Source of the DNA: a virus
Virus record (IMG/VR): IMGVR_UViG_3300046694_000296
Span: 151,657-215,656 of that record
Length of the DNA stretch: 64,000 bases
Direction: 5' to 3' (one strand)
Part shown: positions 1-7,988 of the stretch, piece by piece
Layout of the letters: every line of letters starts with the position of its first letter
Numbering within the stretch: the stretch's first letter is position 1
Made by a program: the position numbers and the translations under genes
The notes under the pieces: generated by a model
What the model saw: only the letters and a program-made list of their open reading frames with translations
Told to the model about the DNA's origin: nothing
Databases searched by the model: none

Positions 1-4
1 GCCG

Positions 5-895
5 GTGCCCGCAGCGCTCAATTCGCGCAAGGGTCCGATCGAAATCACCGTGTTCGCCTCGCCGCGTGACGCCGATATGGTGCCGGCGATCGACCCCGGC
101 TTCATCTTCGATATCGAAAACCTGCGCAACGCGATCATGGCGCTCGAACTCCGCAAGAACCTCTACGTGTGGGGTCACGCCGGAACGGGCAAGACGACGC
201 TCATCGAACAGATCATGGCGCGCACCGGGCGGCCGGTGATTCGCGTGCAGCACTCGATCGGCACCGAAGAGTCGCACGTCCTCGGTCAGTGGGTGGTGCG
301 CGGCGGTCAGACCGAGTTTCAACCGGGCCTGCTCCCGCTCGCGATGCGCAACGGCTGGACCTACCTCGCCGACGAATACGACTTCGGTAACCCCGCGGTC
401 CTCGCCGTGTATCAACCGATCCTCGAACCGGGCAAGAGCCTCGTCATCAAGGACGCACCCGACGAGTGGCGTGTGGTGAAACCGCACGAGAACTTCCGCT
501 TCGTCGCAACGGGCAACACGAACGGTTCCGGTGACGACACGGGCCTCTATCAAGGCACGCAGATTCAGAACGCCGCGAACTATGACCGTTTCGGCATGGT
601 GCTCGAGGCGACCTACATGCAGCCGGAGCTCGAGTCGGCGATTCTGGTGCAGCGCAGCCGGATTCAGAAGAAGAACGCCGATCAGCTGGTGGACTTCGCG
701 AACCGCGTGCGCGAAGCCTATAAGAACAAGGAGATCGCGAGCACCATCTCGCCGCGATGCCTGATCGACGCGGCCGACATCGGTCTGCGACGCGCGAACT
801 GGCGCTTGGGCGTGACGCTCTCCTTCATCAACAAGCTCTCTGCGGTGGACCGCGCTGTCGTTGACGGCGTTGCATCGCGAATTCTCGACAAGTAA
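5..895 (+). CDS. CobS/MoxR-like AAA+ ATPase (5' end may lie outside window)
   Basis: AAA+ ATPase resembling the CobS subunit of cobaltochelatase and MoxR proteins. Walker A (GHAGTGKT) is at about residues 57-64 and Walker B (YLADEYD) at about 119-125, followed by a sensor-1-like FVATGNTNG segment. CobS-like genes are common in large phages without cobalamin genes and their role there is not established; relatives usually work with a von Willebrand-domain partner, which is not visible here. The GTG at position 5 is simply the first start in the window, so the true start may lie further left. The stop falls in an AGTAAC motif just before an operator-like repeat. Confidence 0.75.
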   Translation: MPAALNSRKGPIEITVFASPRDADMVPAIDPGFIFDIENLRNAIMALELRKNLYVWGHAGTGKTTLIEQIMARTGRPVIRVQHSIGTEESHVLGQWVVRGGQTEFQPGLLPLAMRNGWTYLADEYDFGNPAVLAVYQPILEPGKSLVIKDAPDEWRVVKPHENFRFVATGNTNGSGDDTGLYQGTQIQNAANYDRFGMVLEATYMQPELESAILVQRSRIQKKNADQLVDFANRVREAYKNKEIASTISPRCLIDAADIGLRRANWRLGVTLSFINKLSAVDRAVVDGVASRILDK

Positions 896-903
896 CCTAG
901 TAA

Positions 904-915
904 GTAACGGATTAC
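904..915. promoter_or_regulatory. operator-like palindrome (GTAAC-GG-ATTAC)
   Basis: Imperfect copy of the window-wide palindrome (right half ATTAC instead of GTTAC), between the CobS-like gene and the sigma-like gene and six bases before the latter's ATG. No TATACT hexamer is next to it. Confidence 0.45.
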
Positions 916-920
916 CAATC

Positions 921-1559
921 ATGCTGCAATCGGCCCAATCGACTATCAATACCCGCACCTCGACCCGCTACGAGGACCACACCGGCATGCTGCACAAACT
1001 CGCAAAGCGCGGCTGGGGCCGATTGCAGGAGGCAGGGCTCGACGTGACCTACGAGGACGTCTACCAGCATATGTGCGAGAGCTTCGTGAAGTGCCAGTCC
1101 ACCTACAAGGTCGACACCGGCTTCTCGTTCTCGGCGTATTACGGTCGCTCGATCTGGAACAACTTCAACCACTGGGCCGAGCGCCAGATCGAGGAGAAGC
1201 ATACGCTTGGCCTCGTCTCGGTCGAGAGCCTGTGCGGCAGCGACGACGAAGGCGAAACCGACGTGTTCGAATTCATCGAGCAAGAGGACGACGAAGAGAC
1301 GCCTGAAGACCGGCTCGCCGCGCGTCAGGAGTCGCACCGGCTTGCCCGCATGCTCTCGGACGATGCCAAGCGCATGGTCGCGCTGCTCGCGCACCAGACC
1401 CCGGCGCTCGAACAGTGGATGGACGAGCGCAACGCGCGCATGTTGAAAAAGACCTACCAAATCAACCTGTGGCTCATTGGCGAGTTCCTGGGTTTCGAGC
1501 GCAAGAAGGTGAGTCGCCTGCGCCTGGAGCTGGAGCGCGTCTACGGCGTGGAGCTGTGA
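921..1559 (+). CDS. sigma-70-like RNA polymerase factor (putative)
   Basis: 213 aa. Residues about 40-90 resemble sigma region 2: a helix with YEDVYQHM, then YKVDTGFSFSAYYGRSIWNNF, matching the 'F-D-x-x-x-G-F-x-F-S-x-Y-x-x-x-x-I' pattern of primary and ECF sigmas. An acidic linker follows, and the last ~40 residues could form a region-4 helix-turn-helix. If real, it would direct host RNA polymerase to phage promoters. ATG 921 was preferred to an upstream in-frame ATG at 861 because 861 lies inside the CobS-like gene. The stop overlaps the next start (TGATG). The family call rests on pattern recognition only; a non-sigma DNA-binding protein is possible. Confidence 0.55.
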   Translation: MLQSAQSTINTRTSTRYEDHTGMLHKLAKRGWGRLQEAGLDVTYEDVYQHMCESFVKCQSTYKVDTGFSFSAYYGRSIWNNFNHWAERQIEEKHTLGLVSVESLCGSDDEGETDVFEFIEQEDDEETPEDRLAARQESHRLARMLSDDAKRMVALLAHQTPALEQWMDERNARMLKKTYQINLWLIGEFLGFERKKVSRLRLELERVYGVEL

Positions 1560-2173
1560 TGAGCCACCCGAGCTGCTTCGGGCTGCCGTCGGTGTTCACC
1601 GCGAGCACGCAGACCTGCACGGCGTGCGCCTCGCGCAGCGAATGCGTGAGCGCCTGCTATTCGATGCTCGTCTCGCTCTCGGACAAGATCGACGTGACGG
1701 CCCCGCTCGCGCAGCTAGAGCGCACGGCCCGCGTCGTGACCGCGCAGTCGATACCCGCGCACGCGGTCGCAACGACGATCGCGGCGCCCGCGCCCGCCGC
1801 AGTGCAGGTGAACCTGGCGCACGGTGAGCGCGAGCATGACCTTCTTACGAGCCTGCCTGTGCGGGTGCAAAAGGTGATGCGCCCGCTTCTCAAGCGCGGC
1901 GGGGATGCCCGCGCACGCCTTGCGCTCGCGAAAGGGCAGAACCCCTTCGACGGGCGCGGCCCGCAGTGGTTGCGCCTTGCCGGTGAAAAGCTCCTCGCCG
2001 GCAGCTTCACCAAGGGCGAGCTGCGGCACGCCTACATCAACGAATACGGCTGGTCGGAGTCGACCGCCTTCTCGCGCGTGTCCATCGTCGTGTCGGTGAT
2101 TCCGGCGTTGCGTCTGGGCCGCGTCAGGGGCGACACGGTGCTTCGTGCGCCGACGCTCGCCCGGGATCATTGA
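1559..2173 (+). CDS. Cys-rich N-terminal hypothetical protein
   Basis: 204 aa, translationally coupled to the sigma-like gene by overlap. The N-terminus has a compact cysteine cluster (C-x2-C-x5-C-x3-C at about residues 21-34) that could bind zinc or an Fe-S cluster. An Ala-rich linker follows, then a C-terminal region (about 95-204) with helices that could form a helix-turn-helix (GELRHAYINEYGWSESTAF). No family recognised. Position between the sigma-like gene and the polymerase suggests a regulatory or replication role, but this is inference. Confidence 0.6.
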   Translation: MSHPSCFGLPSVFTASTQTCTACASRSECVSACYSMLVSLSDKIDVTAPLAQLERTARVVTAQSIPAHAVATTIAAPAPAAVQVNLAHGEREHDLLTSLPVRVQKVMRPLLKRGGDARARLALAKGQNPFDGRGPQWLRLAGEKLLAGSFTKGELRHAYINEYGWSESTAFSRVSIVVSVIPALRLGRVRGDTVLRAPTLARDH

Positions 2174-2204
2174 AGCATCAACCCATTCACCGCAGGAGCT
2201 CAAG

Positions 2205-5200
2205 TTGAATATCAAGCACCTCCTGTCCGCGCGCAGCGATTTCTCGCTCGGGGAGTCCACCTTGCAGGTCGGCACCCTGATCGACACCGCGAAGGCGCAG
2301 GGCTATGAGACGGTCGCCCTCGTGGACAACATGACCATCTCCAACATGGTCGCGTTCACCGACAAGGCGAAGAAAGCGGGGATCAAGCCGATCGTGGGCT
2401 GCACGATTCGCATGGTCGACGATCCGACCTACCGCAAGCCGCCGAAGGCGTCGGGTGAGGTCGAGCGTCCGAACCCGCTCGTCATGCTCAAGGTCTACGC
2501 CAAGACCGACGCGGGCCTGCGCAGCCTCATGAAGCTGCTCTCCAAGGGAAACAGCCCGGAATACTTCTACTACCACTCGCGCGTGGGCCTCGAGGACGTG
2601 CTGCAGCTGGAGGAGTGCGCGGTGAGCACGGGCGACTTCTATGGCCTGTTCCATCACAAGCGCTGGGAGGAGATCGCATACCGGCTAAGCGAAAAGTTCG
2701 GCCGCGACTTCTGCGTCGAATTCGTGCCCGGCGGCACGCCGCTGCACAAGACGCTCAACAAGCTCGCGCTCCTTTGCCACGACCGCTTCATTTCGACGCC
2801 GATCGGCACCTGGCCCGCGCTCTATGCGACCGACGATCAAGCCGACAGCCTCGACGTGCTGCGCGCGATTCTCGGCAACAACAAGATGACCGACAGGTGG
2901 CTCAACAAGCCCTACCTGCGCAACTTCTCGATCCGCGCGCCGGGCGATCTGGTGCGCGCGCTCGTCGCGGAAGGCTTGCCCGCGAAGGAGATCATCAACG
3001 GCAACCAGGCGCTTGTCGATTCGTGCACGTTCGAATTCAAGAAGCTCGAGCCGTGTCTGCCGAAGATGGCCGACGACGAGTTTCTGGCGCTGGTCGAGCA
3101 GGTCAAGAAAGGCTGGGCGCAGCGCTTCGCCGCGCCCGTGCTCGGGCATCAGCCCGCGCCCGAAGAGCTGCCGCAATACAAAGCGCGCCTCGCTTACGAA
3201 CTGGACGTGCTGCGCAAGATGGGCTTCTCGGGCTACTTCCTGCTGGTGCAGCACATCGTGCAGTGGAGCAAGCAAAACGGCATTCTGGTCGGCCCCGGCC
3301 GCGGTTCGGTAGGTGGGAGCCTCGTCGCCTATCTGATGGGAATCACTGACGTCGATCCGATCCGCTTCAACCTGCTGTTCGAGCGTTTCATCAATCCTGA
3401 GCGTCTTGACTTGCCCGACGCCGACCTCGACTTTATGTCCAAGCGCCGGCATGAGGTGATCGACTACATCGCCGAGCACTTCGGGCGCGAGAACGTCGCG
3501 GGCGTGTCCAACTACAACACGATGGGCGCCGCGGGCGTGATGCGCGATACCTCGCGCGTGCACGAACTCAACCCGTTCGACTACGCCTGCTCGAAGCAGA
3601 TGGAAAAGCAGCACGGGGTTTCCCTCTCGCTGGAAGAGTCCGCTGCGATCGTGCCGGAGATCGACAAGTTCAAGGGCCAGTTTGCCGGCATCTGGAAGCA
3701 TATGGTCAACCTCGAAGGCGCGGCGCGCGGGCTCGGGCAGCACGCCGCCGGTGTGATCGTCGCGGGTGAGCCGATCATCAACCGCGCCGTGGTCGAGACA
3801 CGCACCGGCGGGCCGGTGTGCAATTGGGACAAGCGCACGGTCGAGGACTTCGGGCTCATCAAGATGGACATCTTGGGCCTGACCAACCTCGACGTGATGA
3901 AGCTCGCGGCCGACTACATCAAGGAGCGACACGGCAAGTCGATCGACTTCCTGCGTCTGCCGCTCGATGACAAGAAGGTGATGGAGGCATTCGGGCGGGG
4001 CGACACCACGGGCGTGTTCCAGTTCGAGTCGCCCGGCATGCGTCGGTTGCTGCGCGAGATGGCGCTCGCGGGTCCGGTGACCTTCGACGACCTCGTGGCG
4101 GTGGTCGCGCTCTATCGTCCGGGTCCGCTCGACGCGGGTCTGTGCGACGACTACGTGGCGATCAAGCAAGGGTCCAAGCAACCCTACTACGAGCACCCGA
4201 ACATGGCGCCCGCGCTGAAGGACACCTACGGGGTGATCGTGTATCAGGAGCAGGTGATGCAGATCGCGCGGGACTTGGCGGGCTTCACGATGGCCGGCGC
4301 CGACCACCTGCGTAAAGCGATGGGCAAGAAGGACAAGGAGAAGATGGCCGAGATGCGCCAGAAGTGGGTCGATGGCTGTATGACGCACTCAGGCATGTCC
4401 GAAGGCACGGCGCACGCGCTCTTTGACAAGATCGAAGTGTTCGCCGGCTACGCCTTCAACAAGTCGCACTCGGTGGAATATGCGGTGATTTCATTCTGGA
4501 CGATGTGGCTCAAGTGCTACTACCCGGCCGAATACTTCGCCGCCTCGCTCACCGAAATCGACAAAGAAGAGAAGCGCGAACCGCTCGTGCAGGACGCGCG
4601 GCGCATGGGCATGCAGGTCTTGCCACCCGACATCAACCATTCGAGCGCACGGGTAGAGATCGTGGGCGAGGACAAGCTCTACGCCCCGTTCCAGGCGCTC
4701 AAGGGTCTGTCCGAGAAGGCTGCGGGCTACATCGTCGATGCGCGCAACAAGTGGGGCAAGCCCTTTGCCAACCGCACCGACCTCGACGCGGCACTGAAGG
4801 CGGCGGAATACTCGGGCCGGCACATCAACCAGAGCGTGAAGGACAAGCTGGTGCTCATTGGTGCCTTCGCCGAGTGCGAGGGCGACAAGGTGCCCGCCAT
4901 GCACCCCGATCGGCTGAAAAACCGCATCGAGCTTCTGCCAGGTTTCACGGTCGATACTGTGAAAGCTGATCGAACGCTCAACGCTGAGCACCTTGCCTTG
5001 CTGCAACTGGTGCGCATCGGTGAGGAGACGCGCTCATGCGAGAAGTGTTCGCTCAAGGGCGGCTGTCACCCGATGCCGCGCATCGGTAAGACGCCGAAGT
5101 TCATGGTGGTGTCCGACAACCCGAACTGGCAGGAGGAGAAGGCGGGCAAGCTGCTCGAAGGCGACAACGCGAAGCTCGTCATCAACGCACTGAAGGAAGC

Positions 5201-5549
5201 GGGGCTCTCGGCGCAGGACGGCTATTTCACCACGCTGGTGAAGTCGGGCAAGCCGAAGGAGCAGAAGACGCTCACCAACGAGCAGATAAATGCGTGTAGC
5301 CAATATCTGCAGCGTGAGCTTGAAGTCCTCAAGCCACCAGTCATCGTAACGCTCGGCTCAAATGCCGCCCGTTTCTTCGCGCCGACTGTAAAGGGTGGAT
5401 CAATGGAGTTGGCTGGGAAAGTTATCTTCGATCCAAAGCGCGATGCGTCGATTGTGTTCGGGATCAATCCGGGTCAAATCTTCCACGATCCGGGCAAGTA
5501 TGCGGTCCTTCAGACGGTGGCAGCAAAAGTAGCTGATTTGGTCAGTTGA
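2205..5549 (+). CDS. dnaE: DNA polymerase III alpha-type (DnaE-like) with C-terminal uracil-DNA-glycosylase-like domain
   Basis: Replicative C-family polymerase, 1114 aa. TTG at 2205 was chosen because AGGAG sits at 2194-2198 and the next residues (NIKHLLSARSDFSL) align with the usual PHP start. The PHP domain (about 1-200) lacks the canonical HxH and TDH metal residues, so it is probably inactive; proofreading may come from the DnaQ-like gene at 27626. The palm carries LPDADLDF (Asp405/407/409), and YRPGPL, YQEQ and HLRKAMGKKD motifs are present. Residues about 940-1114 resemble family-4 UDG: C945-x2-C948, a later Cys, NEQINACSQYLQRELEVLKP and VIVTLGSNAA. The usual catalytic motifs GEAPG and HPS are replaced by SDNPN and NPGQ, so this domain may bind rather than excise. 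Confidence 0.92.
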   Translation: MNIKHLLSARSDFSLGESTLQVGTLIDTAKAQGYETVALVDNMTISNMVAFTDKAKKAGIKPIVGCTIRMVDDPTYRKPPKASGEVERPNPLVMLKVYAKTDAGLRSLMKLLSKGNSPEYFYYHSRVGLEDVLQLEECAVSTGDFYGLFHHKRWEEIAYRLSEKFGRDFCVEFVPGGTPLHKTLNKLALLCHDRFISTPIGTWPALYATDDQADSLDVLRAILGNNKMTDRWLNKPYLRNFSIRAPGDLVRALVAEGLPAKEIINGNQALVDSCTFEFKKLEPCLPKMADDEFLALVEQVKKGWAQRFAAPVLGHQPAPEELPQYKARLAYELDVLRKMGFSGYFLLVQHIVQWSKQNGILVGPGRGSVGGSLVAYLMGITDVDPIRFNLLFERFINPERLDLPDADLDFMSKRRHEVIDYIAEHFGRENVAGVSNYNTMGAAGVMRDTSRVHELNPFDYACSKQMEKQHGVSLSLEESAAIVPEIDKFKGQFAGIWKHMVNLEGAARGLGQHAAGVIVAGEPIINRAVVETRTGGPVCNWDKRTVEDFGLIKMDILGLTNLDVMKLAADYIKERHGKSIDFLRLPLDDKKVMEAFGRGDTTGVFQFESPGMRRLLREMALAGPVTFDDLVAVVALYRPGPLDAGLCDDYVAIKQGSKQPYYEHPNMAPALKDTYGVIVYQEQVMQIARDLAGFTMAGADHLRKAMGKKDKEKMAEMRQKWVDGCMTHSGMSEGTAHALFDKIEVFAGYAFNKSHSVEYAVISFWTMWLKCYYPAEYFAASLTEIDKEEKREPLVQDARRMGMQVLPPDINHSSARVEIVGEDKLYAPFQALKGLSEKAAGYIVDARNKWGKPFANRTDLDAALKAAEYSGRHINQSVKDKLVLIGAFAECEGDKVPAMHPDRLKNRIELLPGFTVDTVKADRTLNAEHLALLQLVRIGEETRSCEKCSLKGGCHPMPRIGKTPKFMVVSDNPNWQEEKAGKLLEGDNAKLVINALKEAGLSAQDGYFTTLVKSGKPKEQKTLTNEQINACSQYLQRELEVLKPPVIVTLGSNAARFFAPTVKGGSMELAGKVIFDPKRDASIVFGINPGQIFHDPGKYAVLQTVAAKVADLVS

Positions 5550-5556
5550 GCCTCAC

Positions 5557-5590
5557 TATACTCGGTAGCGTCTAGTAAGTAACAGGTGAC
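5557..5590 (+). promoter_or_regulatory. promoter with downstream operator
   Basis: A TATACT -10 hexamer (5557-5562) is followed by GTAACAGGTGAC (5579-5590), a near-copy of the operator palindrome, ending just before the ATG of the HNH gene at 5593. Confidence 0.6.
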
Positions 5591-5592
5591 AT

Positions 5593-6090
5593 ATGGAACA
5601 GTGGAAAGACGTCGTTGGCTACGAAGGGCGCTATCAGGTATCGGATCTCGGCAATGTGCGCAGCTTGCCGAATGCAACACGCTCGGGGGTCCGGCTTTTG
5701 GCGCTCAACACATTTCGCAACGGCTACAAATACGTGAACCTCTATCGAGGCACGTCAAAGAAGGAGAAGTGGCTCGTGCACATGCTGGTCGCGCAGGCAT
5801 TTATTGGCTCTGCACCGGTCGGGCAAGAAGTTCGGCACCGCGACGGCGTGCGCGGGAACTGCGCGCTTACCAACCTATGTTACGGAACGCGAGTAGAGAA
5901 CCAAGCAGATCGGATCGAGCATGGGACGTCTAATCAAGGCGTTAGGCATCCCCGCGCCAGGCTCGTAGAGACGCAAGTATTGGAGATTAGAAACTCCAAT
6001 GAGATCGCTTCAACATTAGCAGCAAAGTATTCAGTTTCAGAGTCGCTGATCCACCAGATCAAGCGATGCCAAGTATGGCGACACATTTAA
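5593..6090 (+). CDS. NUMOD4/HNH homing-type endonuclease
   Basis: 165 aa. The N-terminus (about 1-45: WKDVVGYEGRYQVSDLGNVRSL) is a typical NUMOD4 DNA-binding motif. The middle (VHMLVAQAFI, VRHRDGVRGNCALTNLCYGT) is an HNH_3-type nuclease core. The C-terminus (ASTLAAKYSVSESLIHQIK) looks like a helix-turn-helix specificity module. Base composition is more A+T-rich than the flanking replication genes, fitting a recently acquired selfish free-standing endonuclease. No intron is evident in the adjacent genes. Confidence 0.85.
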   Translation: MEQWKDVVGYEGRYQVSDLGNVRSLPNATRSGVRLLALNTFRNGYKYVNLYRGTSKKEKWLVHMLVAQAFIGSAPVGQEVRHRDGVRGNCALTNLCYGTRVENQADRIEHGTSNQGVRHPRARLVETQVLEIRNSNEIASTLAAKYSVSESLIHQIKRCQVWRHI

Positions 6091-6106
6091 CACTCAAGGA
6101 ACGAAC

Positions 6107-6763
6107 ATGACAACTGACACCTTCTCCGTCGAGGAAATCGGCGCAATCGTCGGCGATATCGAGAACCCGCCCGTCGGCGGCACGAACGCAGCTGCCACCG
6201 CGCCCACTGTCGCCGCCTCCGCCAACGCACCGGCCGCGCAGCCTGCGGCAACCGTCTCGGGCCTGAAGGTCTTCGTGGATGCCGACCAGCTGAAGAAGGA
6301 TCTGGCGGTCAACCCGAACGATCTGGACGACGCGGTGACCAGCCAAGCGCCGATGTTCGTGCACTACGCGCAGCAAGCCGCGTATGCGCGCCGCCAGTAT
6401 GAGAAGAGCAAGCTCGCCGCTGAGATCATGGAAAGCCAGCTCGATAGCGCCTGGCGCAAGAAGCTCGCGGAAGACGGCGGCAAGGTGACCGAGAAGATGG
6501 TCGAGAACGCCGTGAAGGCCGATCCGCGCTATGCGAAGGCACACAATCAGGTGATCGAGGCCCGGGCGCTCTTTGACATCGCGAACGACGCGCGTGAAGC
6601 CTATATGCAGCGCAAGGACATGATCGTGCAGGTGTCGGTCGATCGCCGTCGCGAGCGCGAAGGGCAGATGCGCATTCTCGCGGCGAAGGAAGGCGAGAAC
6701 GCAACGCAGTCGGGCCGTGAAGCCGCGCTCGCCGCAGAAGCCGCGCGCCGCCAAGCCGCCTGA
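6107..6763 (+). CDS. helical protein, possible UvsY-like recombination mediator
   Basis: 218 aa. A low-complexity Ala/Pro N-terminus (to about 55) precedes a long, highly charged helical region (QYEKSKLAAEIMES, RREREGQMRIL). The layout - a 'DLAVNPNDLDDAV' entry, two long helices, then a DPRYAKAHNQVIEARALFDI helix - resembles T4 UvsY, the RecA-loading mediator. It sits directly before the SSB gene and in the same block as RecA, which supports a recombination role. The match is at the level of size, topology and context; no catalytic motif exists to confirm it. An unrelated coiled-coil accessory protein is the alternative. Confidence 0.45.
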   Translation: MTTDTFSVEEIGAIVGDIENPPVGGTNAAATAPTVAASANAPAAQPAATVSGLKVFVDADQLKKDLAVNPNDLDDAVTSQAPMFVHYAQQAAYARRQYEKSKLAAEIMESQLDSAWRKKLAEDGGKVTEKMVENAVKADPRYAKAHNQVIEARALFDIANDAREAYMQRKDMIVQVSVDRRREREGQMRILAAKEGENATQSGREAALAAEAARRQAA

Positions 6764-6795
6764 CAGGATCTTTTAACTTTTGCGTGGTCCGGTGA

Positions 6796-6813
6796 GTCAC
6801 CCGTTACTATACT
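6796..6813 (+). promoter_or_regulatory. promoter with upstream operator, SSB gene
   Basis: GTCACCCGTTAC (6796-6807) directly abuts TATACT (6808-6813), about 100 bases upstream of the SSB ATG. This leaves a long untranslated leader that ends in a purine-rich AAGGAAAACG ribosome-binding stretch. Confidence 0.65.
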
Positions 6814-6912
6814 TAAGAGGGCAGGGTGAGACGGTGAAGCGAGAGCACACCGGATCGTCCGCAAAACCTGTGACTTACGACCTAAAAACTTCTGACTAAG
6901 GAAAACGAAACT

Positions 6913-7920
6913 ATGTCTACTGCTCAACTGATGGAACTGCTTGCGAAGCGCAAGGCTGCAACGGGCGGCGCAAAAACGATCAAGCCGAAGGCTGGTCGCA
7001 ACCGCTACCGCATCCTCCCGGGCTGGCGCACCAACGGCGACCCGACGTTCTTCCACGACTTCGGTCAGCACTTCATCAAGGACGCAGCGGGTCAGGTGAA
7101 GGCAGTCTACATCTGTGCGGACAAGACCTTCGGTCGTCCGTGCGAGGTGTGCGACGCGGTGGCACAAGGCATCGCCGCATCGACCGATGACGTGACGAAA
7201 AAGCGCATCGAGGAAGCGAAGTCGAGCGGCCGCGTGTTGCTCAACGTCCTCGAGCTCGACGGCACGCAGCCGACGGTGCCGCAGATCCTCGAAGTCGCGC
7301 CCTCGGTGTTCAACGGCAAGAAGGGCGTCGGCGGCATCATCGCGCTGTTCGACGAATGGCCCAACATGCTCGATCCGAACACCGGCCACGACATCATCGT
7401 CGAGAAGTCGGGCTCGGGCCTCGACACCGCCTACAGCGTGCAGATCGCGGGCTCCTCGAAGCCGGTCCCAGCCGAAGCGCTCACGAAGCTGGTTGACCTC
7501 GACGCCTACGTGATGCAGGAAAACGCGCAAGCGCAGCAGCGTGCACTCGCCTCGGTTCGCGCCGTCGCAGGTCTGCCTGCTCCGACGCAGACCTACGCAC
7601 CGGCAGCCCTGCCGCCGGGCGCAGCGAACGCCTACACCGCGCAAGAGCCGGCACCGTGGGAAGCCGACGACACGCTCGACATCGGCTCGTTGTCGAACCC
7701 GGTAGCGGCCGCAGCAGTGGCCCAGCCGGTCGCAGCACCGGCACCGGCACCGGCGGCGCCCGCAGCAACCGTGGAAGTCGCAGCAGCGGTCGCAGCGGTT
7801 GCTACGCAGCCGGTCGCAGCAGCCGCTCCCGCAGCGGTGGCCCAGCCCGTAGCCGCAGCCGCCCCGGCAGCAGCAGGCACGGGTGACCCGGAGCTCGACG
7901 CTCTGCTCGCGGGCCTGTAA
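6913..7920 (+). CDS. gp32-like single-stranded DNA-binding protein
   Basis: 335 aa. The core (about 20-190) has the gp32-style pattern: NRYRILPGW, FHDFGQHFI, then VYICADKTFGRPCEVCDAV with cysteines spaced for zinc (C-x7-C-x2-C). A long Ala/Pro/Val-rich linker (about 235-320) follows, and an acidic tip (DPELDALLAGL) ends the protein, as expected of an SSB interaction tail. It coats ssDNA in replication and recombination. It has its own promoter with operator and a strong terminator downstream, consistent with high independent expression. Confidence 0.85.
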   Translation: MSTAQLMELLAKRKAATGGAKTIKPKAGRNRYRILPGWRTNGDPTFFHDFGQHFIKDAAGQVKAVYICADKTFGRPCEVCDAVAQGIAASTDDVTKKRIEEAKSSGRVLLNVLELDGTQPTVPQILEVAPSVFNGKKGVGGIIALFDEWPNMLDPNTGHDIIVEKSGSGLDTAYSVQIAGSSKPVPAEALTKLVDLDAYVMQENAQAQQRALASVRAVAGLPAPTQTYAPAALPPGAANAYTAQEPAPWEADDTLDIGSLSNPVAAAAVAQPVAAPAPAPAAPAATVEVAAAVAAVATQPVAAAAPAAVAQPVAAAAPAAAGTGDPELDALLAGL

Positions 7921-7941
7921 TCGAAGCCTGATGTAACGACC

Positions 7942-7971
7942 AGCGGCGAGGCTCACCCCTCGCCGCTTTTC
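7942..7971 (+). terminator. rho-independent terminator after SSB gene
   Basis: A 10-bp G+C-rich stem (AGCGGCGAGG / CCTCGCCGCT) with a short loop is followed by TTTT. It isolates the SSB transcript from the exonuclease gene. Confidence 0.8.
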
Positions 7972-7988
7972 AATGAGAGGTTTCGATA

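Noticed and set aside
2685-4388. Long minus-strand ORF (567 codons) opposite the polymerase gene
   Set aside because: His/Arg/Val-rich shadow of a high-G+C gene; the plus-strand frame carries clear polymerase motifs.
7640-7900. Repetitive GCAGCCGGTCGCAGC-type DNA, possible tandem repeat element
   Set aside because: It is the coding sequence of the Ala/Pro/Val-rich linker of the SSB protein and stays in frame throughout.
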